64,000 nt of DNA. It comes from Pseudomonas bananamidigenes (GTDB lineage Bacteria; Pseudomonadota; Gammaproteobacteria; Pseudomonadales; Pseudomonadaceae). The first letter of the stretch is position 1, and every line of letters starts with the position of its first letter. Below are positions 37,231 through 45,330 of the stretch, one piece after another. The stretch covers positions 32,940 through 96,939 of the forward strand of contig NZ_LRUN01000009.1 in assembly GCF_001679645.1 (NCBI RefSeq), in the 5' to 3' direction. The notes under the pieces were generated by a model. The model saw only the letters and a list, made by a program, of their open reading frames with translations. It made no database searches and was not told where the DNA came from. A program made the translations under genes and the position numbers.

Positions 37231-37320
37231 TGTGGGAGCGAGCTTGCTCGCGATTCGGATAGGTCAGGCAAAGTTGTCCCGTCTGACCGGACGCCTTCGC
37301 GAGCAAGCTCGCTCCCACAG
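37231..37320. repeat. REP pair between binding-protein and permease genes
   Basis: TGTGGGAGCGAGCTTGCTCG at the left and GAGCAAGCTCGCTCCCACAG at the right form a near-perfect inverted pair, 20 bases from the SBP stop codon. Confidence 0.92.
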
Positions 37321-37340
37321 TTGACCGAGTTGTTATCGGG

Positions 37341-38744
37341 TTAACGACTGGCCACGGCCTGCGCGGTGGCATCGGTGAAGTCAAAGACTTTTCCGCCCTG
37401 CGCCGTGGCAAACTGCTGCGCCTGCCCTTTCAACAAAAACGCGCTGAGGCGCCCCTTCCCGTCACTGGCAAACCACGCCTGCTCCGCCAGCAACTTGATC
37501 CCGCTGTCACTCGCCTGGGCATACATCGCCCGGATGTTCTTGCCTTCCGACTTGAGGCCGGCCAGTGCGGAAAACGCCTCTTCAGCCGAGGCATACCGCC
37601 GGACTTTGTCCTCACCCCGCACCCAGATTTCCGCGACATGGCTGAAATCGGTGATCGTCTTGCCGGTCGCCGAGTCGACGGCCTTCAACGGCGTCTGCGC
37701 GTAGTTGGCCAGTTGCGCGGTGTAATCCAGATTCGAGGCCTTGAACGCCGCGCGAATGTATTGATCATCGATAAAGGTGTTCAGATCGAGCCCGCGATCG
37801 GCCTTCTTCAGCAGCTTCAGCGTATCGATGGCCGTGCCCACAGCCTGGCGGTATTCCGGTTTCCAGCTCAGATCGCGGGTCTGCACGCCGAGCGGGCCGT
37901 GGAACAGATAATTGACCTCGGCATCGACGCCGGTGACCTTGGCGATCAATTCGCTGTACTTCTCCGGTTCGGCGGCCAGCAACTGGTTGGCCTCGATGCT
38001 CGCCCGCAGGTAGGCGATGACGATTTCCGGGTACTTTTTCGCGTAGGCCTGATCCACCAGCGCACCGTGGAAGGTCGGCGCATTGGCCTGGGCGCCGTCG
38101 TAGATCTTGCGGGCGAAGCCACGGCTCGGGAACAGTTCGGCGAACGGTACGAAGTCGGCGTGAGCGTCGATCTTGCCGGCCTGCAGTGCGGAACCTGCGA
38201 CTTCCGGCGGCTGGGCGATGATGTTCACATCCTTCAGCGGATCCCAGCCCTGCTCCGCCACGGCGCGCAGCAACATGCCGTGGGCGGTGGAGGCGAACGG
38301 CACGGAAATGGTCTTGCCCTTGAGTTCGCTCAGTGACTGCACACCGGACGCACTCGGCACCACGATGCCGTTGCCGCTGCCCTTGATACTGCCCGACAGC
38401 ACGCTGATGAACAGGCTGTGCTTGCCGGCGGTTTCAAACGCCACGCCATTGAACGCGCCGGGGAAATCGGCCATGGCGCCAAAGTCGAGTTTGCCCGCAA
38501 CCATTTCATTGGTCAGTGGTGCGCCGCTGGTGAAGTTCTTCCACTGCACATCGTACCTGGCGTCCTTGTAGGCGCCGTCGTGTGGCAGGTATTTGTCGAG
38601 CAGGCCCAGCTCGCGGATCAACAGCCCGCCGGCGGCGCAGTTGATGGTGGTGTCCTGGGTGCCGATGGCAATGCGGATGGTTTCGGCCGAGGCCGACAGG
38701 GTGAACGAAGCCAGTACCAGACCGGCGATTGCTGCACGCAACAT
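37341..38744 (-). CDS. ABC transporter periplasmic substrate-binding protein (SsuA/NMT1-like)
   Basis: A 467-residue protein with signal peptide MLRAAIAGLVLASFTLSASA. The mature part has IRIAIGTQDTTINCAAGGLL, KLDFGAMADFPGAFNGVAFE and VPFASTAHGMLLRAVAEQGW, as in aliphatic sulfonate/nitrate-type binding proteins but longer than SsuA (about 320). The C-terminal extension from about 330 is unlike typical SsuA. GAGGGG precedes ATG 38744. It probably delivers the substrate of the AprA-like flavoprotein. Confidence 0.83.
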   Translation of the reverse strand: MLRAAIAGLVLASFTLSASAETIRIAIGTQDTTINCAAGGLLIRELGLLDKYLPHDGAYKDARYDVQWKNFTSGAPLTNEMVAGKLDFGAMADFPGAFNGVAFETAGKHSLFISVLSGSIKGSGNGIVVPSASGVQSLSELKGKTISVPFASTAHGMLLRAVAEQGWDPLKDVNIIAQPPEVAGSALQAGKIDAHADFVPFAELFPSRGFARKIYDGAQANAPTFHGALVDQAYAKKYPEIVIAYLRASIEANQLLAAEPEKYSELIAKVTGVDAEVNYLFHGPLGVQTRDLSWKPEYRQAVGTAIDTLKLLKKADRGLDLNTFIDDQYIRAAFKASNLDYTAQLANYAQTPLKAVDSATGKTITDFSHVAEIWVRGEDKVRRYASAEEAFSALAGLKSEGKNIRAMYAQASDSGIKLLAEQAWFASDGKGRLSAFLLKGQAQQFATAQGGKVFDFTDATAQAVASR

Positions 38745-38877
38745 GGTTGAAGCCCCTCGAATCATTTATTGGATGTTCGTCTCCGCCGCGATCAGGGCGC
38801 GGTGGGAAACGAGGGGTGTTTGGTGAATCCAGCGTCCGGGGTTCACCGGATGGCTTTGGGGCTGTCTGTGTGGGCCT

Positions 38878-38973
38878 CTTCGCGAGCAAGCTCGCTCCCA
38901 CAAAATTTTCGGTGTACTCATTATTTGCGGCTGGCATCCATCCACTGTGGGAGCGAGCTTGCTCGCGAAAGCG
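38878..38973. repeat. REP pair between ferredoxin and binding-protein genes
   Basis: CGCGAGCAAGCTCGCTCCCA and the inverse TGTGGGAGCGAGCTTGCTCG lie about 50 bases apart within the leftward cluster. Confidence 0.92.
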
Positions 38974-38982
38974 GACTACCAG

Positions 38983-39228
38983 TCAACGCAATAAATAAGG
39001 AATTTCGACTTTCACCGCACCGGTCGGGCAGTCCTTTTCGCACGGCATGCAGTACCAGCACTCATCGAAGGCCATATAGGCCTTTTGCGTGGCCGGGTTG
39101 ATCGCCAGCAGGTCCATCGGGCAGACGTCGACGCATACGGTGCAGCCCTTTTCGGCGATGCATTTGTCCTCGTCCACGGTGACGGGGGCATTGGAGCGGA
39201 AGAAGATTTCCTGGGCTTGGTAGGCCAT
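38983..39228 (-). CDS. 4Fe-4S dicluster ferredoxin (AprB-like, short)
   Basis: An 81-residue protein. CIAEKGCTVCVDVCP and CWYCMPCEKDCP supply eight cysteines for two [4Fe-4S] clusters. The spacing of the first motif and the MDLLAINPATQKAYMAFDEC link resemble the ferredoxin part of AprB, though AprB (about 150 residues) has a C-terminal tail lacking here. It is encoded 25 bases after the AprA-like flavoprotein and should pass electrons to or from its FAD. Confidence 0.85.
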   Translation of the reverse strand: MAYQAQEIFFRSNAPVTVDEDKCIAEKGCTVCVDVCPMDLLAINPATQKAYMAFDECWYCMPCEKDCPTGAVKVEIPYLLR

Positions 39229-39253
39229 GGTTCGGACTCTCTCTGGTAATGCC

Positions 39254-40984
39254 TCAAGCGGCGAAAGCGCCAACCCGAAGACGGTCGTAGGCCTGCATTT
39301 CCTCGGCATCGAGGGGGATGATGTAAGGCTCGACGGCTTTCTTGAAACTGGTCATGCGCCCGTCTTCGCCTTTCTTCAGGTGGCAGTGGCAGAACCATTC
39401 ACGGTCATCCCGTTGCGGGTGATCGACGCGGTAGTGGTACAGGCCCCAGCGGCTTTCGGCGCGGAACAATGACGCGCGTGCGGCCATTTCGGCGCAGTCG
39501 CGGATCACGTTGGTTTCCATGGCGCGCATAAGTTCGTGGGCGTTGTTGGCCTTCATCTGGTCGAGATCGCGTTCGATATCACTGAAACGCTGCAGGCCGA
39601 TTTCCATCTTTTTCGTCACTTTCGGCGGTTGCAGGTAATCGTTGACGAAGCGCCGCAGCTTGTACTCGACCTGCGCCGGCGGCAGACCGTGTTCGCGGTC
39701 CAGCGGTGCGTAGACCCGGGCCTTTTCCTTTGCAATCTGTTCAGCATTCAGCGCAGTGAATTCACGCCCGGCGACAAACTCCGCCGCGTTGTGACCGGCA
39801 AACCAGCCATAGGTGAACGCGCCCAGCATGTAATTGTGCGGCACGGCGGCCATGTCACCGGCAGAGTACAAGCCTTTCACCGAGGTTTCGGCGCGCTCGT
39901 TGACCCACACGCCGGACGCCGAATGGCCGCTGCAAAAGCCGATCTCGGAGATGTGCATCTCGACCATTTGCATGCGGTAGTCGGTGCCGCGATTGGCGTG
40001 AAACTGGCCACGACTCGGGCGCTCGTTGCTGTGCAGGATTTCCTCGATGTTCTGGATGGTTTCCTCGGCCAGGTGATCGAGCTTGAGGAACACCGGGCCG
40101 TTGCCGCTTTCCAGTTCCTGGTGGAACTCCCACATCATCTGTCCGCTCCAGTAGTCGCACTCGATGAAACGTTCGCCCTTGTTGTTGGCGGTGTAGCCGC
40201 CGAGCGGACCGGTGACGTAAGCACAGGCCGGCCCGTTGTAATCCTTGATCAGCGGGTTGATCTGGAAGCATTCGAGGTTCGCCAGTTCGGCGCCGGCGTG
40301 ATACGCCATTGCATAACCGTCGCCGGCGTTGGTCGGGTTTTCGTAGGTGCCCATCAGGTAACCCGAGGACGGCAGACCGAGTCGTCCGGCAGCACCGCAG
40401 GCGAGGATGACGGCCTTGGCCTTGATCACATGGAAGTCGGCGGTTCGGCAATCGAAGCCCATCACACCGTTGACGGCGCCCTCCTCGTCGGTCAACAGAC
40501 GGGTGCAGACGAGACGATTGGTGATGTTCACTCGCGCCCGTTTCAACTGGCGGTACAGGACTTTCTTGATGTCGTGCCCCTCCGGCATCGGCAGCACGTA
40601 AGCGCCCATGTGATGGACCTTCTTCACCGCATAATCGCCGGTTTCGTCCTTCTCGAACTTCACGCCCCAGCGGTCGAGCTGCTCGATGGTTTCGAAACTG
40701 TGGGTTGCATAGGCATACACCGCGGCCTGATTGACGATGCCGTCGTTGGCGATGGTGATTTCCTTGGTGTACTGCTCCGGCGTCGAGTGACCGGGAATGA
40801 TCGCGTTGTTCAGACCGTCCATGCCCATGCTGATCGCGCCGCTGCGCTTGACGTTGGCCTTGTCCACCAGCAACACCCGCAGATCCCTGTTTTTTTCCTT
40901 GGCCTTGATCGCCGCCATCGGGCCGGCGGTGCCGCCGCCGATCACGACGATGTCGTATTCCTGTTCGAGCGTCGTTCGACTCAT
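39254..40984 (-). CDS. FAD-dependent AprA/fumarate reductase-like flavoprotein
   Basis: A 576-residue flavoprotein. The FAD-binding Rossmann motif is YDIVVIGGGTAGPMAAIKA at 10-28. KRSGAISMGMDGLNNAI and NPTNAGDGYAMAYHAGAELA match the fumarate reductase/succinate dehydrogenase superfamily, and the closest pattern I recognise is adenylylsulfate reductase alpha. No sulfate-reduction genes (sat, dsr) accompany it. The co-encoded importer of sulfonate/nitrate type and ferredoxin suggest a redox step on an imported organic S- or N-compound. The ATG overlaps the GntR stop (ATGA). Confidence 0.82.
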   Translation of the reverse strand: MSRTTLEQEYDIVVIGGGTAGPMAAIKAKEKNRDLRVLLVDKANVKRSGAISMGMDGLNNAIIPGHSTPEQYTKEITIANDGIVNQAAVYAYATHSFETIEQLDRWGVKFEKDETGDYAVKKVHHMGAYVLPMPEGHDIKKVLYRQLKRARVNITNRLVCTRLLTDEEGAVNGVMGFDCRTADFHVIKAKAVILACGAAGRLGLPSSGYLMGTYENPTNAGDGYAMAYHAGAELANLECFQINPLIKDYNGPACAYVTGPLGGYTANNKGERFIECDYWSGQMMWEFHQELESGNGPVFLKLDHLAEETIQNIEEILHSNERPSRGQFHANRGTDYRMQMVEMHISEIGFCSGHSASGVWVNERAETSVKGLYSAGDMAAVPHNYMLGAFTYGWFAGHNAAEFVAGREFTALNAEQIAKEKARVYAPLDREHGLPPAQVEYKLRRFVNDYLQPPKVTKKMEIGLQRFSDIERDLDQMKANNAHELMRAMETNVIRDCAEMAARASLFRAESRWGLYHYRVDHPQRDDREWFCHCHLKKGEDGRMTSFKKAVEPYIIPLDAEEMQAYDRLRVGAFAA

Positions 40985-41733
40985 GCCTGTTCCCCTTTTT
41001 GCCGGTCGATCCGCAGGCGGTACTGGAACGCATCGCCACGGTAGTAAAGGTGTTCGAAGTCCAGTGGCTGGCCGTTGGCGTCGTGGGTCAGACGCTCGAT
41101 GCGCATGATCGGCGAGCCGGCTTCGACGTTCAGCGCCTGGGTCAGGTCGCTGTCGGCCAGCACCGCGTCGATGGCCAGATCGGCGTGGCCGAGAGCAATG
41201 CCGCAGTCGTTTTCGAGGATCAGGAAGATGTCACGGGTGACCAGATCGGCCTTCTCCAGCCGTTCGCCGACGGCTTTGGACAGGTAGGTGATTTCCAGCG
41301 AGATCGGCTCGCGATTGATCAGCCGCACCCGTTTGATCTGCGCGACGATCTCGCCTTCGGCGACCTGCAGGCGCTCGGCGACCAGTTTGTCGGCGGCAAT
41401 GAATTTGAAGCTGCGCAGACGGTTGATCACCTCGTAGCCTCGACCGGTCATGGACTCGGCGAGGCCTTGCAGGGTGCTGACGTTTTGAAAGGTCTTGGGT
41501 TTGGCGACGAAGGTGCCTTTGCCGTGGATCTTGAAGATCAGCCCTTCTTTCTGCAGATCGCCCAGCGCCTGGCGCACGGTGATGCGGCTGACTTTGAACA
41601 GCGTGCCAAGCTCGCTTTCGGACGGCATCTGGCTGTCTTGCGGGTATTCGCCGTCGAGAATCCGGGCGCGCAGTACGTCGCGCAGTTGGGTGTGCAGCGG
41701 GACGCTACTTAAGGAGAGAACGTTATCGGTCAT
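40981..41733 (-). CDS. GntR-family regulator (HutC-type, UTRA domain)
   Basis: About 250 residues. The winged helix (PSESELGTLFKVSRITVRQA, then LQKEGLIFKIHGKGTFVAKP) is followed by a UTRA ligand domain (RVRLINREPISLEITYLS, PIMRIERLTHDANGQPLDFE). It is the first gene of the leftward cluster and presumably represses it. The start is placed at 41733; ATG 41751 is in frame but lies inside the palindromic operator. Confidence 0.86.
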   Translation of the reverse strand: MTDNVLSLSSVPLHTQLRDVLRARILDGEYPQDSQMPSESELGTLFKVSRITVRQALGDLQKEGLIFKIHGKGTFVAKPKTFQNVSTLQGLAESMTGRGYEVINRLRSFKFIAADKLVAERLQVAEGEIVAQIKRVRLINREPISLEITYLSKAVGERLEKADLVTRDIFLILENDCGIALGHADLAIDAVLADSDLTQALNVEAGSPIMRIERLTHDANGQPLDFEHLYYRGDAFQYRLRIDRQKGEQA

Positions 41734-41746
41734 CGCGGGATCACTT

Positions 41747-41786
41747 GTCATAACGAGTTATGACGTGATCTTAGAGACGTTATGAC
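41747..41786. promoter_or_regulatory. Operator of the GntR/UTRA regulator
   Basis: GTCATAACGAGTTATGAC (41747-41764) is an almost perfect palindrome, and an additional half-site GTTATGAC lies at 41779-41786. It is directly upstream of the regulator start, as expected for autoregulation. Confidence 0.7.
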
Positions 41787-41837
41787 AAGCTTGAGAAATA
41801 CCGAATGAGCATAAGGTTAGATGCGCAACACCATACC

Positions 41838-41930
41838 CTGTGGGAGCGAGCTTGCTCGCGATAGAGGTGTATCAGTCACCAAAGTTATTGACTGACAGTA
41901 CGCTATCGCGAGCAAGCTCGCTTCCACAGG
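41838..41930. repeat. REP pair
   Basis: CTGTGGGAGCGAGCTTGCTC and inverse GAGCAAGCTCGCTTCCACAG lie about 55 bases apart. It separates the AprA-like cluster promoter from the 3' end of the oxidoreductase gene. Confidence 0.92.
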
Positions 41931-41952
41931 GGGGACGGTGTGGTCTGGGGAA

Positions 41953-42921
41953 TTATTGGCGCTTGAGAATCTGATCCATGACCCGATCGGTCTTCAGAGC
42001 CTCGGCGGCGACTGCCGGATGCTGCGACTCACCGCGAATCTGCGCGTTCATGCCCAGCACGTGATGCCACTGAATGTGTTCGTGATGGGGGATTTCAAGG
42101 CTGATGTGCTCATCGCCATGTAACTCGACCGGATGCTCGTCGAACACCGAAAAACCGATCCGCCCCTGGCTGCCGATAACCTCGACCCGATCCTCGCGCC
42201 GGTCCGCCACAAAACTCCAGCAACCCGTGCCCAGCGCACCCGAAGCGAATCGCCAACTGGCGCTCACCGCATCTTCCGCCGCGTACAACCCGGCCTGACG
42301 CGCCGTGAAACCGGCGACTTCAACGATGTCGCCAAGCAGGTACTGGAACAGGTCGAAACCATGGCTGGCCAGATCCGCGAAATACCCGCCACCAGCCACC
42401 GCCGGATCAGTGCGCCAGTTGGCGCTGCCATCCAGATCCTTCGATGAAGGTGCCTTGGTCAGGGTCCAGCTCAGGTGGCGAACCTCACCGATACGCCCCT
42501 GCTCCAACCATTGCCGAACCTGCTGGAAACGCGGCAACGAACGGCGGTAATAGGACACGAACAGGTGCAGACCGGCGTCGGCAAACGCCTGCTGCATCTC
42601 GCGACTTTGCCCGGCGTTGAGCGCCATCGGTTTTTCCACGCAGCAATGTTTGCCGGCAGCGGCGACCTTCAGGCTATAGGCGTGGTGACTGTCGGGTGGC
42701 GTGGCGATGTACACCGCGTCCACCTCGGGGTCATTGATCAGGGCATCGACATCGGTGTAAGTCCGGGCGATGCCGTGGCGCGAGGCGTAATCGGTCACGG
42801 CTTCGAGGCGGCGCCCCATCACCGCCACCAACGCCGAGCCGGGGGCCTTGTAGAAGGCCGGTCCACTCTTGCGTTCGGCGACACTGCCGCAACCGATCAT
42901 GCCCCAGCGCACCACGTTCAT
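41953..42921 (-). CDS. Gfo/Idh/MocA-family NAD(P)-dependent oxidoreductase
   Basis: A 322-residue protein with the N-terminal Rossmann motif WGMIGCGSVAERKSGPA and the family motif CVEKPMAL near 95. The C-terminal alpha/beta domain has GGGYFADLASHGFDLFQYLL. Members oxidise or reduce sugars, cyclitols and related carbonyls; the substrate here is unknown. It starts 9 bases after the Dyp peroxidase stop, so the two are probably co-transcribed. Confidence 0.87.
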   Translation of the reverse strand: MNVVRWGMIGCGSVAERKSGPAFYKAPGSALVAVMGRRLEAVTDYASRHGIARTYTDVDALINDPEVDAVYIATPPDSHHAYSLKVAAAGKHCCVEKPMALNAGQSREMQQAFADAGLHLFVSYYRRSLPRFQQVRQWLEQGRIGEVRHLSWTLTKAPSSKDLDGSANWRTDPAVAGGGYFADLASHGFDLFQYLLGDIVEVAGFTARQAGLYAAEDAVSASWRFASGALGTGCWSFVADRREDRVEVIGSQGRIGFSVFDEHPVELHGDEHISLEIPHHEHIQWHHVLGMNAQIRGESQHPAVAAEALKTDRVMDQILKRQ

Positions 42922-42930
42922 GCTTGCGCT

Positions 42931-43818
42931 TCAGCCGATGCGCAGTGCGCGCAGGTCGAGGTGGCCGTTTTGCAACGGCGGGCACCAGTAATAGCCGCCA
43001 GTGATCGGCCGGCTGATGCGGTACAGGCCGTCGGTGATGCCGTCTTCCAGACCGCTCATGCGCCGCAGTTGCGCTTCAAAGGCATCGAGGGAGAAACCGA
43101 ACGCCAGGAACATCAGGCCGGCGCGCTCACCTTCGATCCACGGCATCGAACGGCGCACGACGAAGGCTTCGGGAGCGAAGCTTTCCTGGGCGGTGCGCTT
43201 GACGTGGGCGGACACCGGGGCGTCATCGATCTCTTCGTTGTCGCTCAGGCGACGGCCCATGATGTTGTCCTTGTCTTCGGCGGACAATGCATGGAAGCCC
43301 TTGAGGTCGTGCTGCCACTGCTGGATCGCGGCAAAGCTGCCGCCGACCAGCCCCTCGGCACCTTCACTTTGCAGTGCGGCGGCGATGGCGGCTTCGTCAT
43401 GGGGGTTTTCAGTACCGTCTTCATAACCGGTGAGGTCATGGCCGTCCTTGTGGCGGAAGGCTTCCTGCATCTGCACCAGGCGCAACGCCGGGGCCAGTGC
43501 GGCCTCAAGCGCGGTGCTGCGGTTGAGCAGTTCACCACGATCGACGCCGTGCAGCCAGACCCACAGGGCGTGCTGGGTCGAAGGGTTTTCCACGCCGACG
43601 CCGGTCAGCGCCGGAAAGCTGCGCAGGCCGTCGATGTTCACGTTCAGGGCCTTGACCAGGGATTCACCGAAGCCGACCACCGCCGATTTGCCGTCCACCA
43701 GCGTCAGCAGGTTGTCGATCGCCTGCGGCAGCGCTTCAACCGACTCGAGGGCGAAAAACAGGTGACGTGCTTGCGGCGGAACTGGGGTGGCGAGGATGCC
43801 CGGCTGGTAGTAACTCAT
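42931..43818 (-). CDS. Dyp-type heme peroxidase (YfeX-like)
   Basis: A 295-residue protein. The catalytic distal motif is GYEDGTENP with Asp at 134 (GxxDG). RISRPITGGYYWCPPLQN and FAPEAFVVRRSMPW are typical of the YfeX group, and no Tat signal is present, so it is cytoplasmic. It reduces H2O2 with heme, and natural substrates of the group are unsettled. AAGGAG precedes the ATG. Confidence 0.9.
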   Translation of the reverse strand: MSYYQPGILATPVPPQARHLFFALESVEALPQAIDNLLTLVDGKSAVVGFGESLVKALNVNIDGLRSFPALTGVGVENPSTQHALWVWLHGVDRGELLNRSTALEAALAPALRLVQMQEAFRHKDGHDLTGYEDGTENPHDEAAIAAALQSEGAEGLVGGSFAAIQQWQHDLKGFHALSAEDKDNIMGRRLSDNEEIDDAPVSAHVKRTAQESFAPEAFVVRRSMPWIEGERAGLMFLAFGFSLDAFEAQLRRMSGLEDGITDGLYRISRPITGGYYWCPPLQNGHLDLRALRIG

Positions 43819-43896
43819 GTGAACTCCTTGGGAAAGAGCGCGGAGTTTAACTGTAGGCGGAGGGTTTGTGTGGGATTGATTGGCGTCAAAAGCTTC

Positions 43897-44074
43897 CCCT
43901 CACCCTAGCCCTCTCCCAGAGGGAGAGGGGACCGACCGAGTGGTTTGTGAGAAGTACACCGAAGAGAAAGACAGAGTTGAATATGGATTCGCTGAAAAGC
44001 TTTCAGGTCGGCGTATCTCTCGAATATCCCCGAATCGGCCCCCTCTCCCTTCGGGAGAGGGCTGGGGTGAGGGC
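43897..44074. repeat. Third repeat family: CCCTCACCC...CTCTCCC inverted pair
   Basis: CCCTCACCCTAGCCCTCTCC-CAGAGGGAGAGGG at the left and CCCTCTCCCTTCGGGAGAGGG-CTGGGGTGAGGG at the right are inverted, with about 110 bases between them. Each arm itself forms a hairpin. It fills most of the gap between the Dyp promoter and the 3' end of the AraC gene. Confidence 0.8.
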
Positions 44075-44087
44075 CATGGGTCTCAGA

Positions 44088-45131
44088 TCAAATCGAAGCA
44101 CTGCGCCACACACTCGGACTCTTCCCCGTCCAGCGCTTGAACGCCCGCCGAAAACTGCGCACGTCGCTGTAGCCGACTTCCTCGGTGATGCGCTCAATCG
44201 ACATGTCGGGATTGGTCAGCAGGCTCATGGTACGCGCCTGACGCACTTGTTCCAGCAATGCCTCAAACGTCAATGAATGCTCGGTCAGGCGCCGACGCAA
44301 GGTACGGCTGCTCATGTTCAGGTCACCGGCGATCTTCTCGATATGGCTGCCCCGGCTCAGATCCCGGGCAATGGCGCGTTCCACGGCCTGGATCAGATCG
44401 AGTTTCCGATGGACTTGCGCCGCCTCCAGCTCCAGCAGTTTGACCGCCTGACGCAACGCCAGCGAATGATGGTTGGGCAGGTTCACATCCAGCCACTGCG
44501 CGTCGATCAGCATTCGATTGTGCAGACAGCCGAAGCGTATGTCCGGCCCCAGCAGCCGCCGGTATTCATCGACGTAGTCCGGGGCGGCGTGAACGAACTC
44601 CACGGCAATCGGTTTGAACGCCTCACCCACCAGCGCCCGGCCGTAGACCAGCAGGCTGGCGTAAAACTCTTCGACTGCAAACACCTGCACGTCGGCAAAC
44701 GGTAGCCGGCATTCAACATCCAGGTAGATCTGATCGCCCACTACATCGACGCTGGACACGACGATCCCGCCGGACGTGTGCTGATGCCGGACCCCGATTT
44801 CGAACGCATCGCGCAGGGTCTTGCACAGCGAAAGCACGTGTCCCAGCAGACCGAGAGTCCCGAGCACGTTCTGCGCACCGACCCACAGTCCCAGCCCCTG
44901 ATTGGGCACCGCCTTGAGCGCACGCTGGATCATGGCCACGGCCTGCCGGTAGGAAATGCGTTGCGACGGATCCTGCAGATCCTCGACGTCAAAGCCCAGG
45001 CCACGGCACAGGCTTTGCGGCTCGATGCCCTTGCCGGCGACGACTTCGGCCAGGGTCTGCAACAGAAAAGGCGACACCAGCGCCAGATCGAAGGTGGGGT
45101 CTTGGAGTTTTTCGTTCATGGCGGCTGACAT
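44088..45131 (-). CDS. AraC-family regulator (Arabinose_bd domain type)
   Basis: A 347-residue protein. The N-terminal part (30-220) resembles the OruR/ArgR-like ligand domain, and the C-terminal AraC DNA-binding domain (250-345) has HIEKIAGDLNMSSRTLRRRL and IERITEEVGYSDVRSFRRAF. It is divergent from an outer-membrane phenol-MetA-type gene, which may be its target. The start at 45131 lacks a strong ribosome site; ATG 45119 is possible. Confidence 0.87.
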   Translation of the reverse strand: MSAAMNEKLQDPTFDLALVSPFLLQTLAEVVAGKGIEPQSLCRGLGFDVEDLQDPSQRISYRQAVAMIQRALKAVPNQGLGLWVGAQNVLGTLGLLGHVLSLCKTLRDAFEIGVRHQHTSGGIVVSSVDVVGDQIYLDVECRLPFADVQVFAVEEFYASLLVYGRALVGEAFKPIAVEFVHAAPDYVDEYRRLLGPDIRFGCLHNRMLIDAQWLDVNLPNHHSLALRQAVKLLELEAAQVHRKLDLIQAVERAIARDLSRGSHIEKIAGDLNMSSRTLRRRLTEHSLTFEALLEQVRQARTMSLLTNPDMSIERITEEVGYSDVRSFRRAFKRWTGKSPSVWRSASI

Positions 45132-45330
45132 TCCGGATCACGTTGAATTGTTATTTTTGTTACCGGTTATGTCGAAGGAAGTTAGCACAGGGTTGATCGA
45201 CTGTCCGCAGAAGCCCCCTTCCGTGTCCGCCAATACCCTGCCCCGGTGTGCGCCAAGGGCTTATTTCTATAGTGGCCGGGCGCCCTGCGCGCCGGCAGTG
45301 CGCTCAAACACAATAATAATGAGGACAGAC

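Noticed and set aside
39254..40984. AprA-like flavoprotein as a true dissimilatory APS reductase
   Set aside because: No sat, dsr, qmo or hdr genes are present, the ferredoxin partner is shorter than AprB, and the co-encoded importer points to an organic substrate.
39536..41044. 502-codon open frame on the + strand
   Set aside because: Shadow of the AprA-like flavoprotein and regulator genes, with no ribosome site or motifs.
42475..43908. 477-codon open frame on the + strand
   Set aside because: Shadow of the Dyp peroxidase and oxidoreductase genes.
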